A stretch of DNA of 64,000 nucleotides from Cladocopium goreaui (GCA_947184155.2 CAMXCT020000521.1:120720-184719); one strand, 5' to 3'. Positions 1 to 11,208 are shown, numbered from the stretch's first letter. A program made the numbers and translations. Notes: generated by a model not told the origin, from the letters alone.

Positions 1-30
1 TGTCTGAAAATGGGGTATACCCGGCCCCCA
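1..30. mobile_element. Family B palindromic element, cut by window edge
   Basis: The first bases, TGTCTGAAAATGGGGTATAC, match the inner part of the family B terminal repeat seen complete at 12068-12176, 44417-44517 and 59527-59636. Only one arm is inside the window. Confidence 0.5.
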
Positions 31-289
31 GGCCCGGTGTGGGAAAATGATGGAAAATGAGGATCCATTGGAATTGGGGGATACCGATTATTGGGTACCC
101 GGGATTCAAAGACATCCACGAGACATGAGTCAGGTGAGTTTGAACAGATGTTGTTTTTGGTCTCAGGATTTACATCGCTGCTCTCAATTTGGCAGAGGAC
201 AGCCGACAGCACATTGGGCGAAACCTTGGGTTCCTAACAATGAAAAGCGGGAGATGCGCAATCGCATTAAAAGCCACTTGCAGAACACT
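31..289. other. Unassigned sequence
   Basis: No exon with convincing codon use or splice sites was found here. Short open frames exist on both strands but none resembles a known protein. Confidence 0.4.
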
Positions 290-510
290 CTTGCTTGACA
301 CTCTTCTCGGACAATCATGTGGGACACTCTTTTGTGACACTCTTGTCTTGTGGCATACTCTTGTGGGGCACTCTTGTGAGACACTCTTGCCTGACACTCT
401 TGCTCGACACTCTTGTGGCACAGTCTGGTAAAACACTTTCTCTCAATACTCTGAAACACTCTTGTAAGACACTCTTGTTGGACACTCTTGCTTGACACAT
501 CTGGAACACC
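290..510. repeat. 13-bp tandem repeat (ACTCTTGnnnGAC)
   Basis: About fifteen imperfect copies of a unit like ACTCTTGCTTGAC follow each other. Open frames on both strands here simply reflect the short period and are not genes. Confidence 0.85.
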
Positions 511-559
511 TCCCAGAACTACTTTGTACTACAGAGCTTGCACAAGGCACTTCCCAGTA

Positions 560-1400
560 TTACTTCGCACTCCAGACTCCACACTCCACACTTAACTCTC
601 CACACATCACACTTCACACTCCACACTTCACACTCCACACTTCACACTCCACACTCTCCACTGCACACTCCACACTTAACACACCAGGCTTCACACTTCA
701 CACTTCACCACTCCACACTTCACAATTTCCACGCTTCACACTTCACACCTTCACACCTTCACACTTCACACCGCACACGTCACACTCCACACTTCACACT
801 TCACACTCCACACTTCACACTCCACACTTCACACTCCACACTCTCCACTGCACACTCCACACTTAACACACCAGGCTTCACACTTCACACTCCGCACTCG
901 ACACTTCACACTTCACACTCCGCACTTCACACTGCAAACTCTCCACTTCACACTTCACACTCCACCTTTCACACTCCACAGTTCACACGTCACACTTCAG
1001 TTCAAACTCCACTCTTCACACCTCACACTGCACAGCTGTCGCTACACACTTCAAACTTCACTTCCCGCTCCACATTTCACACTTCACACTCTACACTTCA
1101 CACTTCACCACACTTCACACTCCACACTCCACACTCCACACTTCACACTTCACACTTTCCACTCCACACTCCCCACTCCACACTTCACGCTCCACACTTC
1201 ACACTTCACAATTCAGACTCTCCACTTCTCACTCCGCACTTCGCACTTCACACTTCACACTCCACACTTCACACTTTGCACTCTCCACTCCACACTCTGC
1301 GCTTCACACTCCACACTTCACACTCTCCACTCCACACTCCACACTTCACACACCACTCTTCACGCTCCACACTTCACACCTTACACTTCACAATGCAGTT
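560..1400. repeat. CACTTCACACTCCA satellite, block 1
   Basis: A degenerate 7/14-bp repeat built from ACACTTC and ACACTCC fills the block. All three + frames stay open over long stretches (His/Thr/Ser/Leu-rich), which follows from the period and is not evidence of coding. Confidence 0.9.
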
Positions 1401-1830
1401 TCACACGTCGCGGCACATCACCTTTTCTCACTTCCCCGAAAGACAGCGGCAACGACGCCATTAGAGACCCCCAAAACCACTTTCACCTGAGTGCCACAAA
1501 GTCCCACGCCTGCCAAGCGAAATGTACTTTCACACGTCACAACACATCACCTCTTCTCACTTTCCCCATAGACAGAGGCGACGACGACATTAGAGACCCC
1601 CAAAGCAACTTTCGCTTGAGTGCCACAAAGTCCCACGCCTGCCACGCAAAATGCGCTTTCACACGTCACAAGACATCACCTCTTCTCGCTTTTCCCATAG
1701 ACACCCCGACGACGCGATTAGAGAAAAAACAAAACGACGAGCAAACAGTCCACCACCCCCAGACCCCCAAGAAAGAAAACAAGAACCCTTTGCTACGCAT
1801 TCGGGAAAAATGCACATGCATTTCAATGTT
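1401..1830. repeat. ~127-bp tandem repeat, three copies
   Basis: Three consecutive copies start with TTTCACACGTC at 1401, 1529 and 1655. They share a CTCACTTTCCCCATAGACAG-like middle and, in the first two, a GTGCCACAAAGTCCCACGCC tail. The third diverges after the middle and carries a CAGTCCACCACCCCCAGACC segment that recurs at about 2597. A fourth copy lies at 2511-2680, outside this array. Confidence 0.85.
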
Positions 1831-1869
1831 GCTCTTGGTATCTCTTAGTTGTATCTCTTGCAAGTGCCT

Positions 1870-2510
1870 CAGCCGACACACTCCACACTTCACACTCCAC
1901 ACTTCATACTACACACATCAAACTCCACACTCCACACTTCACACTCCACACTTCATGATACACACTTCACACTTCACTTCACTTCACACTCCACCCTCCA
2001 CATCCTCCACATCCTCCACATCCTCCACATCCTCCACATCCTCCACATCCTCCACATCCTCCACATCCTCCACACTTCACTTCGCACTGCACGCTTCACA
2101 CTGCACACTTGACAATTCACTTAATTTCACTTCACACTCCACCTGTCACGCTGCACACTCGAAACTGCACACCTGACACCGCACACTTCACACTTCACAC
2201 TTTGCACTTCGCACGTCAGACTTCACATGCCACACTCCGCACTCCACTCCACTCCACGCCGCTTCACTTCACTTCACTTCAGTTTAGTTCACTTCACACT
2301 TCACACTTCGCACTGCCCACTTCACACTTCACACTCCACACTTAACACTCCACACTCCACACTTCACACTTCAAACACCAGGCTTCACACTCCACACTTC
2401 ACACTTCACACTCCACACTTCAAACACCAGGCTTCACACTCCACACTTCACACTTCACACTCCACACTTCAAACACCAGGCTTCACACTCCACACTTCAC
2501 ACTTCACAAT
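1870..2510. repeat. CACTTCACACTCCA satellite, block 2, with 9-bp and 49-bp sub-arrays
   Basis: The block-1 satellite resumes. It contains a nearly perfect 9-bp array (CTCCACATC, about nine copies, 1995-2072) and nearly three copies of a 49-bp unit beginning CACCAGGCTTCACACTCC (about 2378-2510). Confidence 0.88.
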
Positions 2511-2680
2511 GCACTTCCACACGTCACAACACACCACCCTTTCTCACTTTCCCCATAGACAGTGCGATGAGTTGCGACGCGAAAACGACCCGCAAACAGT
2601 CCACCACCCCCAGACCCCCAAGAAAGACAACAAGAACTCTTCGCTACGCATTCGGGAAAACATCTTACTTTCAAGGACGG
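2511..2680. repeat. Dispersed fourth copy of the ~127-bp repeat
   Basis: It starts TTCCACACGTCACAACACAC and follows the third copy (1655) through the CCACCACCCCCAGACC and CTACGCATTCGGGAAAA segments. The unit is therefore interspersed with the satellite rather than a single array. Confidence 0.8.
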
Positions 2681-3566
2681 TTTGTCTGATTTCTTTGAAC
2701 CTGCTGCATTTGACGGCAATTTCATCTGGTTTCTCAGATGTCTACGGCTAAGGTTGAGGAAGTATGAAGGAAAGGAAACATTTGCCATTCGGAATCATTT
2801 GCAATCAGCCTACCAGTGTCGATTTCTCTGTTCAGCATGCGGTAGTGCAGCGTATTTCTGATCATTCTTAGTAGCGTTGATTGGATTAATATGGGTTTGA
2901 AAGTGGGGGACGCCCCAAACTTGCCACTTCTATCGTAAAAAATTCATCAACATTCAAAGACCAATCCACAGTATTTTTTCCATTCAGAATTTACTCTGCG
3001 AATTGAACATGGCTATCGAAAATTAAGATTTTTTCGAGGTCAAACATGGGGTTTAGCCTCGGTTGGGCCAATTTCTCTTGGGCCATTTTCGCCTTTTTCG
3101 GTAGCTGACAGCGGCACTGCGCGCTAGTCCTATCCCTCGGTGCCAATACAGTGCACCGTGCTGATGGGGCCATTGCTGACCACTGTGGTGTTTGACCCTC
3201 AGGATCACCAACGGATCTCGGAAACTCCTGGGGGAATCTGAGACGGTCAACAAACATCCCGGATGGGTCCCAAACTAGACAATGTTCATCGATTTTCTTC
3301 GTTTTTTGGATGTTTTAAATGCAGAAAATGCAGAATACTAGGTTTGACATTTTTTGACCCATTGCCATGTGATTTTGATTTGACTTTAACTTGTTTCTGA
3401 TGTACTCCTTACACGCACTTGGACCTGCAATTCAATAGTGCCTCATAACCCCATGTATCCCCTCGTGACTGATATATATGTAGTCAGTTGGAACTGAACA
3501 CATTTGCTCTTCATTGACTTGGGTTTGTCTCAAAAAATGTGGGTCCCCATAATTATATATACATAC
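2681..3566. other. Unassigned, no recognised gene
   Basis: AT-rich sequence with short minus-strand open frames (2991-3257) that lack any recognisable motif. I could not support an exon here. Confidence 0.4.
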
Positions 3567-3683
3567 ATCTGGGTAAATTATAACGACCTCACTGCGACCT
3601 CACTGGAAATCATAGTTAATAAGGGGTGACTATCCCCAAATGACCTTAATTCAGGTTAGTGAAATATTATAATTTACCCAGAT
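3567..3683. mobile_element. Family E palindromic element, copy 1
   Basis: Terminal inverted repeats CATCTGGGTAAATTATAA / TTATAATTTACCCAGATA enclose ACGACCTCACTGCGACCTC. A closely matching second copy lies at 33698-33813 inside a helicase intron. The arms contain G|GTAAAT and TTACCCAG, a potential donor and acceptor pair. Confidence 0.88.
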
Positions 3684-4274
3684 ACATGATTATCATAAAG
3701 TCTCATAAGTCCATATATTTTCGAAGAATTAGCACTTGCCAGAATTCCAGCCAGTGGTAATCCCTTCGACTATCCAGAAACATTGCCGGGGATGGGATCT
3801 ACGCCATGGTGAGTTTTCCCAAGGCGCGCTTTAACTCGACCTGTGCAAAAAGATCCCATGGTTGCGGCACTGCAGGCCGTTGAACTGTTGATTGGCCGTT
3901 GATTGGATGATGAACCATTTCCGTGGTGGGATAGGTCCGTTTGAAATATCACTTTGATAGTAACGAAACCATACCAAAGTATCATAAGTCATTGGAAAAC
4001 GTGATTGGATTGTTTTCTGATCTAGTTCCAGAGATATCATTTCTAGTACGAAAGTATCATACATGTACCCTTGATTAAGGTAGATCAATGGAAACAAACT
4101 CTCCAAAATCAGAATTCCAAGAGATGGTCGCAACTCATATTTCTTCCAAACCACGGGCTTTTTCCATGGTTTTTCCATGGTTTTCCTATTGATAGCCAAA
4201 TTTTTCCATGGAGTTTTCATGGAGTTTTTCATTTTCCTATTGATCATGGTTTTTCCATGGTTTCCCCCCATCGG

Positions 4275-4412
4275 AAATCGATGCCGCGAAACCGCGAAAG
4301 GGCGTCGATCGCATGAGCAAGATGGGCAGCATGCGGCTGATGAAGATGCAGCCGCTGGACCTAGAAGAGCCCAGTGGCAGTGGACTTATCGCTGGTAGCG
4401 GCACTAGGGATG
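4275..4412 (+). CDS. Candidate exon, unknown protein
   Basis: A frame through KGVDRMSKMGSMRLMKMQPL then DLEEPSGSGLIAGSG has the GC-rich third positions seen in the confirmed exons and is flanked by AT-rich sequence. Exact splice sites were not fixed. It may belong with the membrane-protein exons further downstream. No family recognised. Confidence 0.45.
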
Positions 4413-4426
4413 GAAACCTATGAAAT

Positions 4427-4535
4427 TACCTGACATGGTCAACTGTCACATAACGAACTGGAACATCACCATGCTATTAATAGGTAAATCCATGATTTCG
4501 ACTGGGCCATTTTCAATAGCTTTTTGTATGTTTAC
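4427..4535. mobile_element. Family A element (variant ACCTGACATGG end)
   Basis: It starts TACCTGACATGGTCAACTGT and ends AATAGCTTTTTGTATGTTTAC, the standard family A interior with degenerate left end. It abuts and shares its last bases with the family H element at 4533. Confidence 0.75.
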
Positions 4536-4646
4536 TGTGGATGGTCATCCTGCACCAGCTGGGATGGTTGAAAGCCTATAAATAAATATAGGTAAGGGGA
4601 TAAATCATCTCAACTGGTGCAGGATTTCTTCCTTCCATCCACAGTA
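4533..4646. mobile_element. Family H palindromic element, copy 1
   Basis: Inverted termini TACTGTGGATGG / CCATCCACAGTA with CCTGCACCAG / CTGGTGCAGG inside. The second copy lies at 25917-26042. Arms contain GTGGAT and ATCCACAG. Confidence 0.85.
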
Positions 4647-5590
4647 TGACATCCCAATGGACCAGGGCACTGGGGGTCAACTTGGGGATGCGCAAAGATC
4701 CGCCCTTTTAGTGGGCCACATCCTGGAAAACTATGGAACACTGAGAAGATGTGGTTCCAAAAACATCAAAAGCCTGAAGTTTTGATGCATCCCAATATGA
4801 TTTATGAATTATCAAGACTATCATTATCAAGAGATGGTACCAGGATTTATGAAATTACATTTAACCTTGATTTTTACCATTCACAACTTCTGCAACTTGT
4901 TTTTTTTGCACAACTTGGCGTGACCAACCTGATCTGGCACCTGGCCCCAGGGTGTATGTGGGATCAGAGAAGGATGCCACTGCCTTTTACGCTGGCAGCA
5001 TGACTGCCTTTATGCTGCTGCTAGCTCAGCATGGGAGAAATCGCTCTGGTGGTGTCAAGAAATGCCATTGGATACCATGGAAAAAAATCAGAGAGATACA
5101 AAATGATGTTACATGAGGTTCAAAACCCCGGTTGATGATTATGGAGGATTGTACACTAAAATGTACTAGTCAATATTATATATATATATATGTATATATA
5201 TATATGATCACACACACACATATATATAATTATATATATATAATTATATATATATAATTATATATATATATATATACATATCAGGCATTATCGCAATAAA
5301 TCACAATCCATAAGGGAAATCCCTATGAAGATGTTCGGGGCTAACCCATCATCCAGATGGCGTTTTTCGGAGGCTCGGCCTAGCGACCATCATTGTGTGG
5401 GTCGTGCGCGAATCTCAGGGCGCCGGAGTGCTCCAAGCAGTGGAAGACTTGTCCAATTGATGCGAAAATGGGATGACATGGCTATTTTGATGGCTATTTT
5501 CATCCATGACATGGCTATTTTCATCTGTTCGCGCATCAAGTAATGCATCATCAATTCATCAATCAGCATAATCAGGACAGCATCAATCTG
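4647..5590. other. Unassigned; AT microsatellite at 5170-5283
   Basis: It contains (TA)n and TATATATATAAT repeats. No exon could be supported, although a short open frame at 5325-5543 is possible. Confidence 0.45.
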
Positions 5591-5602
5591 ATCAGAGATT
5601 TA

Positions 5603-5674
5603 GGTGGGCCCTGAGCAACAACATCGACTTCGGGAATGTGACCTTCGGAGATGCTGCATCGGTGTCTCGACAGA
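5603..5674 (+). CDS. Candidate exon, unknown protein
   Basis: After GATTTAG the frame reads WALSNNIDFGNVTFGDAAS and closes near CGACAG. Codon use matches the confirmed exons. Boundaries are estimated and no family is recognised. Confidence 0.45.
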
Positions 5675-6120
5675 GTTTTTGCAGAGTTTCTGCAGAGGCA
5701 TTTGATCAACATATCAACAGAAGTATGAACTTGTCAACTGGATAGTTGGATAGTTGAAGGTAGAAATGAGGAAATGACTATCTTAGACTCTTCACATCTC
5801 TGAAAACGACTAGTTAAACGGCACAGTTATCTTCGGTCGTTTTTGGCCTATTGGCAGGAACTCACGTACATCCGATGGATCTCCCCGGTGGTCGCTAGCT
5901 CAGAATGTTCAGCGTATCTATCAATGAATATCGCTTGGTATCCATGGTATGGAAACCACAAAAAACGAGTTCTTTGGGAACATCTTTTTGCAAAAATGGT
6001 GACCACCTGTGACCATAAAATCCAGGCCTAACTCAACTCAACTCTCAACTCAACTGACCATCAGGCGGTCGGGTTAGCTTACTTGATGTTTGGATTGATT
6101 GTCGGATCCTCAGCGCCACC

Positions 6121-6300
6121 GTGGTGACGTGGCCCTGGTGCCGTGGTGGTGACCCGAAAGTCGAGGTGTCCTTGCGGGTGGGCCTGGCCAGTTCCTATGA
6201 CCATGGAGACATGTTGATGAAGATGGTCAAGGAAGCAGATCAAGAACGGGTCCGGCACCTACACCTTGGAACCTTGGAACCCCTTGGGGCGATCGGATGT
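6121..6300 (+). CDS. Candidate exon, unknown protein
   Basis: Open frame containing DPKVEVSLRVGLASSYDHGD and MLMKMVKEADQERVRHL, with third positions richer in G/C than the flanks. Splice sites not fixed. No family recognised. Confidence 0.4.
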
Positions 6301-6747
6301 TTCTGAAACCACGAAACCACTTGGCACCACTTCGGGAAAACTGTGACATAGCTGCCTGCTAGATATCTATAGATGCTGAAACGCTCGCAACATGATTGAA
6401 TCGATTATATACCAGGGCCGAAATTATCTGAAATTTCAACCCGCCAGTTGAATGGAAAAAACCCCGCCGTCCCACTGAAAACTGTCCGCTGAGACCAAAA
6501 CTGGCCGACTGCGGGCACCTCAGACCATCTCCGATCTCACCATTGGAGCTCAATCAATCAGGGGTTGGCAACTGTCCCATTTTGGGTATATTGGACATCA
6601 CCATTTTGGGTAGCCATTATAGACCACAAAAACCTAATGGTTGGGTGATGTTCAATGGGGACATTTAATGACCCATGTCAATCATGATTTTTGCAAAGTT
6701 TTTCTCTACCCTCCGGTGAGAAGATTTCCATTATCATTGAAATCATT

Positions 6748-6848
6748 AAACATAGGATCCATGGTGCTGGTATATATGCTAACATAAAGGGGGTATATTG
6801 ATGGGATCCATGTTACCATATATAGCAGCACCATGGATCTTATGGGTT
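6748..6848. mobile_element. Family D palindromic element, copy 1
   Basis: CATAGGATCCATGGTGCTGG is mirrored by AGCAGCACCATGGATCTTATG. The interior TATATGCTAACATAAAGGGG is also present in the copy at 42451-42561; the copies at 62489 and 63862 have a different interior. Confidence 0.85.
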
Positions 6849-6931
6849 TAAAATATTTTAAAATGACTTATTATCAGGGTCCAGCTGTTAATTTACCGAT
6901 AACATGCGGTAACATCCGGTAACTGGTTCAG

Positions 6932-7015
6932 GTCAATCCAGAGGAAGACGTTGGTTGGCATGGTGGCACAGCAATTGGAGACGGATGACCTGAACTGCAG
7001 GATCCAGATTGGGCA
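6932..7015 (+). CDS. Candidate exon, unknown protein
   Basis: Follows a TTCAG acceptor and reads SIQRKTLVGMVAQQLETDDL then NCRIQIGQ. Composition is coding-like. End is uncertain (GATCC or GGGCAG). No family recognised. Confidence 0.45.
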
Positions 7016-7439
7016 GTTTTGCCCATGTTGTTGGCTTTTTTGCCATAAAAATATGGTCATTTTGGGGAAATCCTGATTTATCGCGACTATTTGACTATTC
7101 AAAAATGAGGATTTCCCCATAAAATCACCATTTTTTATGGTGAAACATGGGAGTACAGCCATGCACTCCGATGTTGCAAAATTGGTTGCCATTGGTGGAA
7201 GCTGACTTTCGCTGATGGGATAGCCATGGTGGGATCCTTTGGGTTGCCAGGAATGCCTTTGAGAAGCTCAGCCTGGCTCCCAGAAACTTGGGAGATCCGG
7301 AGTGGATGTAACTGAAATAGACATCAATAGACTATGAAATGCTAGACATTACATGATATTACATGACATGACATTGATATTAGATGATATTACATGATAT
7401 TAATTGTACGCCCAATTTTTTCCACAATCCCAAAATGCC

Positions 7440-7573
7440 CACGTTGGTGGTATGATTCCCAGTCGGCAAGGTCCATCGCAGAAGGACAAGTTTGCGGAGA
7501 AGCAGATGTCTTCTGTCCTGGATCGAACCAATCACCAGCCTAATGTCTGTCAGCCATCGATTTCTCCATGAGA
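7440..7573 (+). CDS. Candidate exon, unknown protein
   Basis: Reads MIPSRQGPSQKDKFAEKQMS then SVLDRTNHQPNV. Hydrophilic and lysine-rich. Boundaries uncertain. No family recognised. Confidence 0.4.
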
Positions 7574-7643
7574 ATTGCACTCAGAATCCATCGGAATTCG
7601 ATATGAGATCTGGTGAAATCCGGGGATACCAATATGAAAACCA

Positions 7644-7762
7644 TACCCTCTGGTTATGACTAACATAGCCATGGGATAGATGGCCTATAGATTTATAGAT
7701 GGTTTAGCTATTTTCATAGCATGGTGATTTTCCATGGCAAACTGTTAAATAACCAGATGGTA
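7644..7762. mobile_element. Family A element
   Basis: Starts TACCCTCTGGTTATGACTAA and ends TTAAATAACCAGATGGTA. It is the first of three elements from different families (A, G, F) placed one after another between 7644 and 7966. Confidence 0.85.
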
Positions 7763-7767
7763 TATGA

Positions 7768-7889
7768 ACATTATATGGGTATGGGTCAAAACCTATTAAT
7801 ACCATTTTTAGTGGGTTATTCACATCCATAAATCCCAGCTATTTTGATGTGAACAAAAAAGGGGTACAAGGTTTTGACACACTGCCATA
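7768..7889. mobile_element. Family G element, copy 1
   Basis: Starts GGTATGGGTCAAAACCTATT, contains CCAGCTATTTTGATGTGAAC and ends ACAAGGTTTTGACACACTGC. Related copies at 11858, 15575, 23820, 45488 and 53228. Confidence 0.8.
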
Positions 7890-7966
7890 TACCTGGTTGG
7901 TGGTTTGGAACATTTGGATTATCTTCCCATGATGGTTGGGAATGTCATCATCCAAACTGTTAGTCA
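7889..7966. mobile_element. Family F element, left part only
   Basis: CCTGGTTGGTGGTTTGGAAC then GGGAATGTCATCATCC match the left half of family F (complete at 29592-29702). The right terminal repeat is missing. Confidence 0.7.
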
Positions 7967-8027
7967 TAACCAGATGTGATGGTATATGAACATTAAATTC
8001 ATCAAAACCATCTGAAAACGATGCCAT

Positions 8028-8130
8028 TTTTATCCTGGAGGCGAAATCTGGATTTGGTCTCTCGGATGATCAAGACCTGCGGCTGCGTTTTCGCCTTGAT
8101 GTCACCTGGTGGAAGCCCACCGGGCAGTGT
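8028..8130 (+). CDS. Candidate exon, frame ambiguous
   Basis: Two frames are open: one reads RMIKTCGCVFALMSPGGSPP, the other GLSDDQDLRLRFRLDVTWWK. Codon composition fits an exon but does not decide the frame. Confidence 0.35.
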
Positions 8131-8417
8131 CCAGAAGCCGTTCGTTCGTCCATTTTTCGTCATTAAAAAAAATGGGATTTTTCTGAACTCCAGAAAAGGA
8201 TGAACTCAGGGAAGATTGATCTGATTTTTTTGGAATCAATATGAAGAACACATCTTTACTGCTTGGTGCTTTCAAACATGAATTTTATTTTCCATTTCAT
8301 ATGGGATGTCATCCTTCCCGACGAAGTCCATCATTTTTCAAGATGGTTAAACAGCACCAGCAAGCAGTAATTATTAACCATCATTAACCATATAATAACC
8401 ATATAATAACCATATAT

Positions 8418-8540
8418 TACCATCTGGTTATTTAACATAGCCATGGAAAATCACCATTTTATAGCTAGGTAAACCCAGGTAAACCATCTATTTCTATGGG
8501 CCATCTATACCATGGCTATGTTAGTCATAACCAGAGGGTA
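8418..8540. mobile_element. Family A element
   Basis: Starts TACCATCTGGTTATTTAACA and ends AGTCATAACCAGAGGGTA, with the ATGGAAAATCACCATTTT module inside. Flanked by ATAATAACCAT repeats. Confidence 0.8.
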
Positions 8541-8631
8541 ACCATACAATAACCATATAATAACCATATATTTCCCATAGATTTACCATAGATTTCCCAT
8601 ATAACAACCATATAATAACCATATATTGGGA

Positions 8632-8748
8632 TCATGGCACCTCAATGGCCACCAGGATTGGTACCACCTGGATGGCGTCTCAACTCGTTGCTTCCAACAG
8701 CCACCTCTCGGACCTGGTTTGGCACCCAGACACCAAAAAAACGCGTAA
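8632..8748 (+). CDS. Candidate exon, frame ambiguous
   Basis: GC-rich stretch between AT-rich flanks. One frame reads TTWMASQLVASNSHLSDLVW, another MAPQWPPGLVPPGWRLNSLL. No family can be claimed. Confidence 0.35.
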   Translation, partial: SWHLNGHQDWYHLDGVSTRCFQQPPLGPGLAPRHQKNA

Positions 8749-8789
8749 GGAGTGGAGATATGATGACGATATGATGAGATAAACATCAG

Positions 8790-8893
8790 GTAATATATAT
8801 ATAATATTTATATATAATATATTATATATTTATAATATATATATAGATATTATATATATATACACTATATATTATATTATATATATATATCGC
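8790..8893. repeat. AT microsatellite
   Basis: Interrupted TA/TATA tract. Confidence 0.9.
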
Positions 8894-9004
8894 AATGATT
8901 CTGGATGTATTTTTGTTTCAAGTTATATCAAGTTATCTTAAGCATTCTCCAGCATTCTCATTTTTCCCGTTCCAGTTTGAGTCATCCCCTTCCGACGCTC
9001 GCAG

Positions 9005-9100
9005 GTGCTAGGCTTTCTGGGAGTTTTCGCCCTGAGCTTCTTCTTGTTCGTCATGGTGGCGTTCCAACGCCTGAATGCAGTGATGACGGAGTGGTGCCAG
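9005..9100 (+). CDS. Exon encoding a transmembrane helix
   Basis: After a CGCAG acceptor, 32 codons in phase 0 read VLGFLGVFALSFFLFVMVAF then QRLNAVMTEWCQ, ending at a CAG|GC donor. The first twenty residues are a textbook membrane helix. This is one of several hydrophobic exons between 9 and 17 kb that probably belong to one or more multi-pass membrane proteins. The protein itself was not identified. Confidence 0.6.
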
Positions 9101-9831
9101 GCATCGAAAAGCTGACGCACGTTGAGTGGACGTTGCTAGTGCTGCTAGTGCTGACGGATGTGCTGTTTTTGAGGTGGCAGTTGAAACTGTTGACTAGCCC
9201 AGTAGCACCTGTGGTGCTTGAAAAAAATCCGACTGATCGAAATTGAGCAGATAAGTGATGCTCCTTCAGCAGCAAAATGCTGAAACAACCAGCGATTCAA
9301 CCAGTTTTCTGCAGCGCCTAGCATCCCAACCACCGGCCAGAAGCTTCCGCTGTATCGCCTGTCTCTGGCCCTGATTCGAAGTCATTCGGCCTCAGTCCGT
9401 ACTCGACACGTGGATTTTTACCACCAAAAAAGGCCATTGCTGGTGGATTTTCCAAAAAAATGCCTGGCAAATGGCTGGAAAAAACTAAACCATTAATTTT
9501 TCAGTGATGGCTGAGTTGGTAAAAAAACACCGCTTTTCAAAAGACTAAGAGTGACTGGCTGAGTGACTAAGCTGAAAGTTGTTTTTCGCTGTGACACCTC
9601 TGGTAGCTTCAAGGTGACTGGGTGAGGGCAATGCTTGTCTCTAGCTCAGGGTGTTTTTTGTTCACAGTGACATGTTCCGAAATTCCGAGCTAAAAAAAGA
9701 TAGCTAGCCTATGACGGCCTTCAAGCAATGTGTTGACGTGTTTTTTTTTTCAATAATTTCTAGTTGGCAAATAGACATCATTGTTGACCGCTGTTATCTC
9801 AAGATCCCCATTGTCGTTAAAGAATTCACAG

Positions 9832-9955
9832 GTTTTCGGCTTCTCACCTGCGATACCCTTCGTGTGAATGCCTCAGAACGTTGGACATGTTGGATCGGTG
9901 GCAGAAATCCTGACGAAATGAACTCAGATCTCTTGCAACTTCCAAATGAACATAT
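9832..9955 (+). CDS. Weak candidate exon
   Basis: Open frame with RLLTCDTLRVNASERWTCWI then GGRNPDEMNSDLLQLPNEH. Composition is plausible, but splice sites were not resolved and the + strand reading is not supported by any known family. Confidence 0.3.
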
Positions 9956-10022
9956 GATGAAGATATGATGAAGATATGATGAAGATATGATGAAGATATG
10001 ATGAAGATATGATGAAGATATT
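9955..10022. repeat. 11-bp tandem repeat (ATGATGAAGAT)
   Basis: Six near-perfect copies. Confidence 0.95.
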
Positions 10023-10023
10023 G

Positions 10024-10210
10024 ATGACATATGCTCCCTTGCTTTCCTGAAGATCCTGAAGATACCCCGCAAAAATATCGAAATTCATGGCATGTTCCCC
10101 CCACCGTCGAGAATTCCGAGGCTCGTCCTCTCCTTTGTGAACCAACGCGTCCGGAGATGCAGACACTTAGACGGAAGACCGAAGGCTGTGCTAAGCTGCT
10201 GACATGCTGC
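10024..10210 (+). CDS. Candidate exon, frame ambiguous
   Basis: Two + frames are open. One reads [20 protein letters not shown] then [14 protein letters not shown] with GC-rich third positions; the other reads [20 protein letters not shown]. The first looks slightly more coding-like. No family recognised. Confidence 0.35.
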
Positions 10211-10249
10211 GGGACACCCATGTTTCACCAGGTTTTATCATATGATGTG

Positions 10250-10440
10250 TGCAGTATATATATATATACAATATATATATAGCTATTGTAGATGCAAAAT
10301 ACATATATATATATACATACATACATATATATATACATATATATATATATACATATATATATATACACATATATATATATACATATATATATACATATAT
10401 ATACACATATATATATACATACATACATATATATATACAC

Positions 10441-10471
<31 letters not shown>

Positions 10472-10578
10472 CATATATATATACACATATATATATACAT
10501 AGATATATACATACATATACGTGTATATATACATATATGTACATATATATATATATATACATACACGTATACATACAA
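10250..10578. repeat. TA / TATACA microsatellite
   Basis: About 330 bp of ATATAC and ATAT units. The long Tyr/Ile-rich open frames on both strands are products of the repeat. Confidence 0.97.
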
Positions 10579-11010
10579 TTTAATCTTGAATACTTGAGAT
10601 ATGCGTTTTGCATCAGTGTGGAACCACACTTTGTGCTCAGTGGCGTCAGGCTGATGATGTCCTGTCAGCACCTCAGATGTTCTCTCAGATGCACCGAAGG
10701 CATCCGTAGGGGGTCCATGATCTGAGGGAAAGAGTGCCCGAAGAAGATGACCAGGATGAGCAACCACAGGAGATGGGGAAATGGGTGAGAAATGGGTGTG
10801 TGGAGCCATGAATGATATATATATATATGATATCTTGATCGAAGATGAATGATATGAATGTACGATGTAAGAGACATGTTTTTTGGACTTATCCTCTGAC
10901 ACTATTTTCAGACCTTTGGTTCAAGTTTTCTCAGTCCCAAACCAATGACATATCTTGGTATGGAACATGTTTTTGGTGGTTGAGAGGTCTTCACGTCTTT
11001 GTTCCCTTAG

Positions 11011-11086
11011 CTGTGTCCGCTGAGAGGAGCCGACTTGGTTCACAAAGCGAGTAGCACAGCAGGCACATTTTTGACTCGGCTTTAGC
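11011..11086 (+). CDS. Candidate 3' exon
   Basis: After CCCTTAG the frame reads LCPLRGADLVHKASSTAGTF then LTRL and a TAG stop. It could be a terminal exon. No family recognised. Confidence 0.35.
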
Positions 11087-11103
11087 TGTGACCTAAAATG
11101 TCT

Positions 11104-11208
11104 TACCCGGCCTGGTAAACATACAAAAAGCTATTGAAAATTGCCATTTATGGTTGATTTACCCATAAAAAAATGTGATTTTCCATAGTTTTTTGTATGT
11201 TTACTCGG
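11104..11208. mobile_element. Family A element (CCGGCCTGG end variant)
   Basis: Starts TACCCGGCCTGGTAAACATA and ends TTTTTTGTATGTTTACTCGG, in reverse orientation of the interior. The unusual CCGGCC end is shared with the right end of the copy at 17397-17518. Confidence 0.8.

Noticed and set aside
538-1464. Long His/Thr/Ser/Phe-rich open frame
   Set aside because: Produced by the 14-bp satellite, which has no stop in several frames. No splice sites, no start context and no domain.
8632-8700. HGTSMAT, resembling the active-site serine motif of subtilases
   Set aside because: The residues that should follow (a Pro and a helix) are absent, no Asp or His motifs occur nearby, and another frame is equally open.
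10191-10902. Tyr/Ile-rich open frames on both strands
   Set aside because: They are the translation of a TA/TATACA microsatellite.
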